From Nocardioides aquaticus (GTDB lineage: Bacteria > Actinomycetota > Actinomycetes > Propionibacteriales > Nocardioidaceae), in assembly GCF_018459925.1 (NCBI RefSeq), contig NZ_CP075371.1:3472001-3536000 (forward strand): a stretch of 64,000 nucleotides of DNA, given 5' to 3'. Every line of letters begins with the position of its first letter. Position 1 is the first letter of the stretch. The position numbers and the translations under genes are program-made. Shown in pieces: positions 49,092 through 55,190 of the stretch. The notes beneath the pieces are model-generated. The model was given only the letters and a program-made list of their open reading frames with translations, ran no database searches and was not told where the DNA came from.

Positions 49092-49555
49092 CAGGCGATG
49101 CTCGCGCTCACGATGGCCGCCACCGAGACCGCCGTCGCCGCGGCGACGTAGGCGAGGGGCCGGACCGGGCCCGGCTCGCACACGATCTTGCGCAGGTTGC
49201 CCGGGGTGATCGCCTCGATGGCGAAGAACATCACCGTGTTCAGCAGGATGCCGAGCGCACCGAACGACACGGTCCAGAGCAGCGCCCACCCGAGGTCCGT
49301 CTCCCCGTTGGTCCAGATGGCGGTGAAGAGGACCAGCGCGTTCGAGACCAGCCAGGCCGAGGTGACCAGGCCCGCGGAGCGGGACTGGGCGTGCACGGAC
49401 TCGGTGCCGGTCTCGTCGACGCCGCGCAGGTGCGAACCCAGGTGGCCGGGGGTGACCAGGTCGAGCACGTAGTAGGACACCACGAGCATCGCGCCGGCGA
49501 TAACGGCGTACACGACGGCGTGGTAGAGCGCGACGAAGAGGTCGAGGAAGGTCAT
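49091..49555 (-). CDS. DUF350 membrane protein (YjfL type)
   Basis: A 154-residue membrane protein with four helices: AVVYAVIAGAMLVVSYYVLD, VTSAWLVSNALVLFTAIWTN, ALLWTVSFGALGILLNTVMF and PLAYVAAATAVSVAAIVSAS. The second-half sequence LNTVMFFAIEAITPGNLRK and the first-half LDLVTPGHLGSHL are repeat-like, as in DUF350, which is built from two similar two-helix units. Known members sit beside YgiC/YjfC-type ligases. Its stop overlaps the ligase start, so membrane protein and ligase are made together. Transport or anchoring of the ligase substrate is possible but not shown. Confidence 0.82.
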   Translation of the reverse strand: MTFLDLFVALYHAVVYAVIAGAMLVVSYYVLDLVTPGHLGSHLRGVDETGTESVHAQSRSAGLVTSAWLVSNALVLFTAIWTNGETDLGWALLWTVSFGALGILLNTVMFFAIEAITPGNLRKIVCEPGPVRPLAYVAAATAVSVAAIVSASIA

Positions 49556-49586
49556 CTTGGTTCGGTCCTTTGTCGGTGCGGGCTGG

Positions 49587-49979
49587 TCAGGAGGAGATGC
49601 CGCGACTGATGCCGCCGAACCCGCCCTTGGTCGTCGATGACTTCACGGTGCTGCCGCCCGTAGTGGGCAGCCCGCCGCGCTGGACGGTCCCGGACAGCGA
49701 GGACCCGTTGAACGTGCCTCCCGAGACCCCGGAGCCGAGCGCGGGCACCGTCCGGCTCGCCGCCAGGTAGTACCAGAAGAAGCCGGACCCGGTGCCGTTG
49801 TAGTCGTCCTGCTCGTCGTCGCAGGAGTCGTCGTCGACGCGCTCCTCGGTCTCGGGGTCGACGCAGACCGCGGCGTAGTCGGCGGAGGACGAGCAGCCGG
49901 TCAGGCCGCTGGCCATCACGGCGGTCACGCCGATCGCGACGGTGGTCGATCGCATCCTGCGACGGGTGGGGGTGTCCAT
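49587..49979 (-). CDS. Small lipoprotein with C-terminal KGGFG motif (YgiB/DUF1190-like)
   Basis: A 130-residue lipoprotein. The signal is TTVAIGVTAVMASGLTGCSS with the lipobox cysteine at about residue 29. The mature part has CVDPETEERVDDDSCDDEQ, then GSGFFWYYLAASRT, and a Ser/Thr/Gly-rich end STVKSSTTKGGFGGISRGIS. From memory, E. coli YgiB (DUF1190), partner of YgiC, has the same order: lipobox, acidic Cys-containing part, an FW segment and a C-terminal RGGFG. I therefore regard it as a divergent member. The ATG has AGAGGA 6 bases upstream. It may be the ligase substrate. Confidence 0.72.
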   Translation of the reverse strand: MDTPTRRRMRSTTVAIGVTAVMASGLTGCSSSADYAAVCVDPETEERVDDDSCDDEQDDYNGTGSGFFWYYLAASRTVPALGSGVSGGTFNGSSLSGTVQRGGLPTTGGSTVKSSTTKGGFGGISRGISS

Positions 49980-50013
49980 GGTCGTCCTCTGTCGGTCCTC
50001 GGTGGTGCCGTGG

Positions 50014-50019
50014 ACGCTA
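50014..50019 (-). promoter_or_regulatory. Possible -10 of the lipoprotein-DUF350-ligase unit
   Basis: TAGCGT on the minus strand lies 34 bases before the lipoprotein ATG, in the only gap (99 bases) within the cluster large enough for a promoter. This would give a leader of about 28 bases that includes the AGAGGA Shine-Dalgarno. A weak call based on one hexamer. Confidence 0.3.
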
Positions 50020-50078
50020 CTGCCCCGCCCGGGTCCCGACGGGCACGACGTCCCGCGGGTCGGCCCGGTCGCCTGTCG

Positions 50079-50549
50079 TCAGGCGGCTGATCGCCCGCGC
50101 GCGCGCCGCTTCTGCAGCGTGTGCGTCCACGCGAGGGCCCCGGGCACCGCGACGAGCAGGACCACGACGGGCAGGACGACCATCCCGACCACGTTGTTGT
50201 CGGGGCCGAACGCCTGGACCCCGCGCCCGAGGTCGTAGTAGACCTCCTGGTTCTCGTCCAGCCCGCCGCACGTCCCCAGGCGACCACCGCTGCTCTGCTG
50301 GACGGTGGCGACCGGTGGTCCGTCGGGGCGCTCGGCGACGACGAGCGTGCAGTCCTCCGAGCTCGACACGACATAGCCCACGGGGTAGTCCGCCGTGACG
50401 TCGTCGTAGATGATCGCGGCACCTGCCACGGCGATGACCAGTGCGGCCAGGGGCAGGACCAGCAGCATCACCGCCTTGCGCAGCGGCGTCCGGTCCCAGG
50501 GCTGCCCGTTGCTGAAGCCCCGGTTCATGATCGTCTCGACCGTCGGCAC
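50079..50549 (-). CDS. Two-helix membrane protein, paralogue C
   Basis: A 156-residue member of the four-copy family. The N-terminus PTVETIMNRGFSNGQPWDRT is shared with the other copies. Helix 1 is AVMLLVLPLAALVIAVAGAA, the external loop DCTLVVAERPDGPPVATVQQ and GTCGGLDENQEVYYDLGRG, helix 2 VVVLLVAVPGALAWTHTLQK, and the tail RRARGRS. I chose the GTG at 50549, 2 bases after the stop of copy D, to match the N-termini of the family. Function unknown. Confidence 0.7.
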   Translation of the reverse strand: MPTVETIMNRGFSNGQPWDRTPLRKAVMLLVLPLAALVIAVAGAAIIYDDVTADYPVGYVVSSSEDCTLVVAERPDGPPVATVQQSSGGRLGTCGGLDENQEVYYDLGRGVQAFGPDNNVVGMVVLPVVVLLVAVPGALAWTHTLQKRRARGRSAA

Positions 50550-50551
50550 CG

Positions 50552-51031
50552 TCAGCCGCCCGCCCCGCCCGGCCGCCGCCGGGCCTCGCGCTTCTGCAAC
50601 GTGGCGGTCCACGCCAGGGCGCCCGGGACACCGGCCAGCGCTGCGGCGACGAGGGACGCGACGATACCGACGACGTTGCTCTCGGTACCGAAGGTCTGCT
50701 GCCCTGTGCCGGGGTCGTAGTAGACCGCCTGGTTCTCGTCCAGGCCGCCGCACGAGCCGAGCCTGCCCCCACTGTTCTGCCGCACGGTCTCCACCGGGGG
50801 TCCGTCCGGGCGCTCGGCGAGGACGAGGGTGCAGTCGCTGTCGTTGGATACGACGTAGCCCACCGGGTAGTCGGCCACGGCCTCGCCACGGTAGTAGGTG
50901 TAACCGGCCACGGCGATGACGACCGCACAGACCGGGAGCAACCAGAGCATCATGGCCCTCCGGACCGCCGTGCGGTCCCAGGGTTGGCCGTTGCTGAAAC
51001 CCTTGTTCAGGATCGTCTCGACCGTCGGCAC
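50552..51031 (-). CDS. Two-helix membrane protein, paralogue D
   Basis: A 159-residue member of the four-copy family and the first gene of the cluster. It has PTVETILNKGFSNGQPWDRT, helix 1 AMMLWLLPVCAVVIAVAGYT, loop DCTLVLAERPDGPPVETVRQ and GSCGGLDENQAVYYDPGTG, helix 2 ASLVAAALAGVPGALAWTAT, and the basic end KREARRRP. The GTG at 51031 gives the family N-terminus and has GGGG 13 bases upstream. C and D are closest to each other in the loop, suggesting tandem duplication. Confidence 0.7.
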   Translation of the reverse strand: MPTVETILNKGFSNGQPWDRTAVRRAMMLWLLPVCAVVIAVAGYTYYRGEAVADYPVGYVVSNDSDCTLVLAERPDGPPVETVRQNSGGRLGSCGGLDENQAVYYDPGTGQQTFGTESNVVGIVASLVAAALAGVPGALAWTATLQKREARRRPGGAGG

Positions 51032-51357
51032 CGTCAGTTCAACCCCATCGCGGCGTTCTCCTGGATGTCGATCCACTGCTGCTGCCGCCGTGCAGGTCCA
51101 TGTCTCGTCCTCAGCATCCGGGCCCGGTGTCACCGCCGCGGAGCGTAACCCGTCGCGGTCACACCTGATGGTCCAACGTTCCAGGTGGGAAGGTCCATCT
51201 CGCGGCAACCTCGCGGCCGTCGGCTGCGTCCAGGTGCGCGGAAGACCGCGCCCGTGCTGACCCTCCTGACCCGGGTCGACCGCCGCGACGAGCCCCGCGA
51301 GTCGCTGACCCTCACCGACCTCCACGGGACCCCGGATCAGGCATGATGACGATGCCC
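51032..51357. other. 326-base gap between the YgiC-like cluster and tRNA-Arg
   Basis: I find no convincing gene on either strand; the short open frames show no family feature or Shine-Dalgarno. It must hold the promoters of the leftward cluster and of tRNA-Arg. A TTGGAC-like box occurs near 51170 on the minus strand, but no well-spaced -10 follows. Confidence 0.5.
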
Positions 51358-51434
51358 GCCCCCGTAGCTCAGCTGGATAGAGCAGCGGCCTTCTAATCCG
51401 CCGGTCGCAGGTTCGAGTCCTGCCGGGGGCGCCA
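51358..51434 (+). tRNA. tRNA-Arg (TCT)
   Basis: A cloverleaf with acceptor GCCCCCG/CGGGGGC, discriminator G and encoded CCA (51432-51434). The D-arm is GCTCAGCTGGATAGAGC, the anticodon loop CTTCTAA gives TCT, and the T-arm is CAGGTTCGAGTCCTG. One C/T mismatch closes the anticodon stem next to the loop. Confidence 0.95.
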
Positions 51435-51454
51435 CCTGGTCACCGATGCGTCAG

Positions 51455-51495
51455 TGCCGCGGATCGCTGCGAACAGTTCGCAGCGATCCGCGGCA
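51455..51495. terminator. Perfect 20-bp palindrome between tRNA-Arg and gad, bidirectional terminator
   Basis: Arms 51455-51474 and 51476-51495 are perfect inverted copies around one central base. It lies 20 bases after the tRNA and 19 bases after the stop of the convergent decarboxylase gene. It shares a GCGGATCnCTGC core with the palindrome after valS. Confidence 0.75.
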
Positions 51496-51514
51496 TTCCT
51501 GCCTCGCGCCGCGA

Positions 51515-52933
51515 TCAGTGCCGGAACGCGCGCCCCGCGTCCTCGCCCGTGCCGTCGCAGCGGCCCACGGCCCGGCCGAGCTCCATCAGGAACATCTGCG
51601 CCAGGTCGCGGCTGAAGGCGTTGCGGACCACGATCCGGATGATCTCCAGGTTCTCCCGGTCGGCGCAGAAGTTGTACGCCGGGACGGCCCAGCCGCCCTG
51701 CTTCATCCAGTCGGCGACGTCGTTCAGCGTGTACTGCACGTTCGCGGCGTAGCTGTCCTTCTTCGGCTTCCCGGACGTGGTGTTGGCGCCCTTGAAGCAG
51801 AACGCGACCACCGGCAGGTCGCTGCCGTCGGCGATCACCTCGAACTCGTCCATGCCGTCGATGGCCGCGGCCATCATCTGGGCGATGTCGCGGCTGTGCT
51901 GGTGGACCCGCTTGAAGCCCTCGTAGCCCAGGCGCACGAACTGGTAGTACTGCGCGACGACGCCGGAGCCGGGCTTGGTGAAGTTCAGCGACATCGTGGG
52001 GTGGTCGCCGCCGAGGTAGTCGACGCGGAACACCAGGCCCTCGGGCCGGGCCTCCTCGTTGCGCCACAGCACCCAGCCGACGCCGGGGTAGACCAGTCCG
52101 TACTTGTGGCCGGAGGCGTTGATCGACTGCACGCGCTCGATGCGGAAGTCCCACACCAGCTCGGGGTCGACGAAGGGGGCGAAGAGCCCGCCGGACGCGG
52201 CGTCGACGTGGATCGGGACGTACGTTCCGGTCTCGATCTCGAGCTTGTCGAGCGCCTTGGCCATCCCGGCGATGTCCTCGTAGGCACCGTCGAAGGTGGA
52301 ACCGAGGATGCCGATGACGCCGATCGTGTCCTCGTCGCACGCAGCGGCGACGTCCTCGGGGTGCAGGGTGGTCTCGCCCGGGCGGATCGGCACCTCGACC
52401 GGCTCGACCTCCCAGTAGCGGCAGAACTTGTGCCAGCAGACCTGCACGTTCGCGCCGACGATCAGCTTCGGGTTGGCGGTGGACTTCCCGGCCTTCTCCT
52501 GGCGCTCCTTCCAGCGCCACTTCAGCGCCATGCCCGCGAGCATGCAGCCCTCGGAGGAGCCGATGGTCGAGCAGCCGATGGGGTTGTCGGGCTCGGGGGC
52601 GTTCCAGAAGTCGGCGATGATGTCGAGGCAGCGGTCCTCGAGCTGCGCGGTCTGCGGGTACTCGTCGCGGTCGACCAGGTTCTTGTCCGCGGCCTCGGCC
52701 ATCAGCTTCTCGGCCTGCGGCTCCATCCAGGTCGTGCCGAACGTCGCCACGTTGAGGCGGGCGTGGCCGTCGAGCATCAGCTCGTCCGCGATCACGTGGT
52801 AGGCCGTCTCGGGGTCGACCGAGCTCTCCGCCATCCGTCGGCGCGGGATGTCGACGACCGCGCCGTCCCGGCTGAACTGGGGTCGGACGTCCAGGCCGTC
52901 CTGCAGGCTCTGGGCGGACGAGTACTTCGGCAT
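51515..52933 (-). CDS. gadB: Glutamate decarboxylase (PLP-dependent)
   Basis: A 472-residue PLP enzyme converting glutamate plus a proton to GABA and CO2. Family motifs are NPIGCSTIGSSEGCMLAGMA, PIHVDAASGGLFAPFVDPEL and the PLP lysine in SINASGHKYGLVYPGVGWVL. The N-terminus (PRRRMAESSVDPETAYHVIA) is the GadA/B type. The ATG at 52933 has GGAGG 8 bases upstream. No antiporter gadC lies next to it, so a role in acid resistance or GABA metabolism is open. Ends at a strong palindrome shared with tRNA-Arg. Confidence 0.93.
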   Translation of the reverse strand: MPKYSSAQSLQDGLDVRPQFSRDGAVVDIPRRRMAESSVDPETAYHVIADELMLDGHARLNVATFGTTWMEPQAEKLMAEAADKNLVDRDEYPQTAQLEDRCLDIIADFWNAPEPDNPIGCSTIGSSEGCMLAGMALKWRWKERQEKAGKSTANPKLIVGANVQVCWHKFCRYWEVEPVEVPIRPGETTLHPEDVAAACDEDTIGVIGILGSTFDGAYEDIAGMAKALDKLEIETGTYVPIHVDAASGGLFAPFVDPELVWDFRIERVQSINASGHKYGLVYPGVGWVLWRNEEARPEGLVFRVDYLGGDHPTMSLNFTKPGSGVVAQYYQFVRLGYEGFKRVHQHSRDIAQMMAAAIDGMDEFEVIADGSDLPVVAFCFKGANTTSGKPKKDSYAANVQYTLNDVADWMKQGGWAVPAYNFCADRENLEIIRIVVRNAFSRDLAQMFLMELGRAVGRCDGTGEDAGRAFRH

Positions 52934-53059
52934 GGGCGGGCCTCCGAGATGGCGCGACGGCCCTCGCGAGCCGGCCGGTGATCGACCGACCGCCCATAGA
53001 TACCGGAGTTGCCGACCGCCGTCCACCGCCCCCTGGACCCCCCTCCACCCCCGAACTTG

Positions 53060-53073
53060 ACCGTACGTACGGT
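53060..53073. promoter_or_regulatory. TetR-type operator overlapping the tetR promoter
   Basis: A perfect 14-bp palindrome ACCGTACGTACGGT sits directly against the -10 (TATAGT, 53073-53078) of the tetR gene. Binding there would block transcription, so it is a good candidate for the autoregulatory site of the TetR-SMR-SMR operon. Confidence 0.65.
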
Positions 53074-53078
53074 ATAGT
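53073..53078 (+). promoter_or_regulatory. -10 element of tetR (leaderless)
   Basis: TATAGT ends 7 bases before the ATG at 53086 and no Shine-Dalgarno exists, so transcription should start at or next to the A of ATG. It overlaps the last base of the palindromic operator. Confidence 0.55.
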
Positions 53079-53085
53079 TTGATTC

Positions 53086-53637
53086 ATGAGGCCCAGCCAT
53101 CGCACCGCCGTGCTCGACGCCGCCCTGCGGCTGCTCGACCGGGAGGGCGGCGCCGAGATCTCGTACGACGCCACCGCCCGGGAGGCCGGCCTGACCAAGG
53201 CCGGCGTGATGTACCACTTCGCCACCCGCGAGGAGCTCGTCCTCGGGGTGGTCGGCCACGCCGCCCGTCGGTGCGTGGCCGCGATGCGCGCCGTGGCCGG
53301 CGGCGGTCCGGAGGGCCTCTCCCCCGCGGAGCGCACCCGGGCCTACGTCGAGGTCGCCGTCGGCGGGGACCTCAGCACCGCCGACGTGTCCGTCTTCGCC
53401 GACGCGCTCTACCGACCGCACCACGCCGGTCCCTGGCGCGAGGTGTTCGCGCCCTGGTTCGACCTGTCCGACTGCCCCGACCCGGACCTGCGCGCGCGGC
53501 TCTGCGCGGCCCGCCTCGCAGCCGACGGCCTCTGGCTGGCCCGCGCCACCGGCCTCTTCGCCCCGGGCGCCGACGGCCAGCCCGGGATGGACGACGTCGT
53601 CGCCGAGGTCCGCCGCCTGTTGGAGCCGGCCCCGTGA
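53086..53637 (+). CDS. TetR family transcriptional regulator
   Basis: A 183-residue repressor type. The N-terminal HTH is AVLDAALRLLDREGGAEISY, DATAREAGLTKAGVMYHFAT and REELVLGVVGHAARR, of the TetR type. The C-terminal ligand domain is less conserved. The stop overlaps the GTG of the first SMR gene (GTGA), so it is the first gene of the operon and very likely represses it through the palindrome just upstream. The inducer is unknown, probably a cationic toxic compound given the efflux genes. Confidence 0.9.
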   Translation: MRPSHRTAVLDAALRLLDREGGAEISYDATAREAGLTKAGVMYHFATREELVLGVVGHAARRCVAAMRAVAGGGPEGLSPAERTRAYVEVAVGGDLSTADVSVFADALYRPHHAGPWREVFAPWFDLSDCPDPDLRARLCAARLAADGLWLARATGLFAPGADGQPGMDDVVAEVRRLLEPAP

Positions 53638-54038
53638 CCCGCCACCACCACCGCCGGGGCCCGGGCCGCCTGGCCGGACCCCGGCTGCCGCTGGCCGCAG
53701 CCATCGTCAGCGAGGTCACCGCGACCCTCGCGCTCCGGGCCGCCGTCGACCAGCCGGCCTGGTACGCCCTGACGGTCGTCGGCTACCTCACCGCCTTCGG
53801 CCTGCTGGCCCGCACCCTCGAGGCCGGGATGCCGGTCGGGGTGGCCTACGCCGTGTGGGCCGCCACCGGCGTCGCCGCCACCGCGGTGCTCGCCGCGCCG
53901 CTCTTCGGCGAGGCGCTGACCCCCCTCGTGGGCATCGGCATCGCGCTGATCGTCGTCGGCGTCGTCGTGGTCGAGCTCGGCGCGCACCGCGCCACGATCG
54001 CCCGGGCCGCCTCGCACCAGGACGGGGCCGACCGGTGA
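53634..54038 (+). CDS. Small multidrug resistance (SMR) family efflux protein, subunit 1
   Basis: A 134-residue membrane protein with four helices after a basic N-terminus of about 18 residues. The essential membrane glutamate is in AAAIVSEVTATLALRAAVDQ (helix 1), and PVGVAYAVWAATGVAATAVL is the conserved helix 3 motif. Both this and the next protein carry the glutamate and are translated from overlapping codons, so they probably form a heterodimer like EbrAB or YkkCD, exporting small cations in exchange for protons. The soluble C-terminal tail is unusual. Confidence 0.85.
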   Translation: MTRHHHRRGPGRLAGPRLPLAAAIVSEVTATLALRAAVDQPAWYALTVVGYLTAFGLLARTLEAGMPVGVAYAVWAATGVAATAVLAAPLFGEALTPLVGIGIALIVVGVVVVELGAHRATIARAASHQDGADR

Positions 54039-54349
54039 CCGCGGCGCTGCTGGTGCTCGCCGTGGTCGCCGAGGTCTCCGGCACGCTGTCCCTGCGCCAG
54101 TCCCGCGGGCTGCGCCGGCCGGCCTGGGTGGCGGCGACCGCGACCGCGTACCTGCTGGCCCTCGGACTGCTCGCCGTGGTGCTGCAGCGCGGCATGCCGG
54201 TGGGGGTGGCCTACGGCGTCTGGGCCGCGCTCGGCATCGTGCTCACCGCGGTCGCCGGTCGCGTGCTGTTCCGCGACCCGCTCACCCCGCAGATGGTCGC
54301 CGGGATGGCGGTCGTGCTGGCCGGGGTCGCCCTCGTCGAGCTGGGCTGA
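54035..54349 (+). CDS. SMR family efflux protein, subunit 2
   Basis: A 104-residue protein with four membrane helices. The helix 1 glutamate is in LLVLAVVAEVSGTLSLRQSR, and helix 3 has RGMPVGVAYGVWAALGIVLT. Length and motifs are those of standard SMR proteins. The GTG start overlaps the stop of subunit 1 (GTGA). The gene ends the TetR-SMR-SMR operon; a short hairpin follows 23 bases later. Confidence 0.88.
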   Translation: MTAALLVLAVVAEVSGTLSLRQSRGLRRPAWVAATATAYLLALGLLAVVLQRGMPVGVAYGVWAALGIVLTAVAGRVLFRDPLTPQMVAGMAVVLAGVALVELG

Positions 54350-54372
54350 GGCCGCCGGCGCCGATCCACCCG

Positions 54373-54391
54373 GCGGGAGGTTTCCTCCCGC
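54373..54391 (+). terminator. Short hairpin after the SMR operon
   Basis: An 8-bp stem (54373-54380 with 54384-54391) and TTT loop lie between the SMR operon and the PIG-L gene. Short for a terminator and without a T-run, so only a candidate. Confidence 0.45.
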
Positions 54392-54416
54392 GCCCGAGGG
54401 GCCTAAAGTCCCGGGG

Positions 54417-55189
54417 ATGAGCGCGGAGCAGGTGGGGGACTCCAGGACCACCCCCGGTGGGGGCGGCTCCCCGACCTCGGCCTCGACGACCGGTACGACC
54501 GGCTCGTCGTGGTCGCGGCCCACCCCGACGACGAGAGCATCGGCGCGGGAGGGCTCATCGCCCGGGCGCACGACCGCGGCATGCAGGTCTACGTCGCCCT
54601 GCTCACCGCGGGCGAGGCCGCCGACCCCGCCGTCACCGACGGCAGCCGCCACGCCCTGGCCCGGATGCGCCTGGCCGAGATGGAGGCGGCCGTCGACCTG
54701 CTCGCCCCCGGCGCCCCCGTGGTCTTCCTCGGCGCCCAGGACGGTCACCTCGACGAGTGCGAGCCCCAGATCTCGGCCTACCTCACCGAGACCCTCGGGC
54801 AGGGCGGACGCACGCTGGTCGCCGCGCCCTGGCGCGAGGACCCGCACCCGGACCACCGCTCCGCGGGCCGTGCCGCCGCTACCGCCGCGGCCGCCGCCGG
54901 CGCCCGTCTCGTCGAGTTCCCCGTCCGGCTCTGGCTGGACGCCGACCCCGGCGAGGCGCCGTGGGACCGGATGGTGCAGCTCTCCCTGAGCGACGCCGAG
55001 CGCGACCGCAAGGTCGCGGCGATCGGCGCGCACGCCAGCCAGGTCCGCTCCCCCGACGTGCTGCGCTCCCGGCTCGCGCACCTGGCCGGGACGGTGGAGC
55101 ACCACGTCCTGGAGCCGGCGCCCGTTCCGGACCCGGTCTCGGACCCGGTCTCGGCGCCGGTGTCGGACCCGGTCTCGGCGGAGTCCTAG
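54417..55189 (+). CDS. PIG-L family N-deacetylase, frame broken near 54459-54463
   Basis: LmbE/PIG-L zinc deacetylase of the MshB/BshB group. The catalytic frame has LVVVAAHPDDESIGAGGLIA (zinc-binding AHPDD), QDGHLDECEPQ and WREDPHPDHRSAGRAA (HPDH), and ends in repeats of the type DPVSDPVSAPVSDP. In that frame the first start codon is the GTG at 54509, which would cut off the first strand. The ATG at 54417 lies in another frame. One extra G in the GGGGG run (54459-54463) would join them into a protein of about 257 residues. The TAG stop lies in the IS481 target duplication. Confidence 0.8.
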
Positions 55190-55190
55190 C
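55185..55190. repeat. Left 6-bp target duplication of the IS481 element
   Basis: CCTAGC directly before the left inverted repeat equals the six bases after the right one. It fits the NCTAGN target known for IS481 and contains the TAG stop of the PIG-L gene. Confidence 0.88.
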
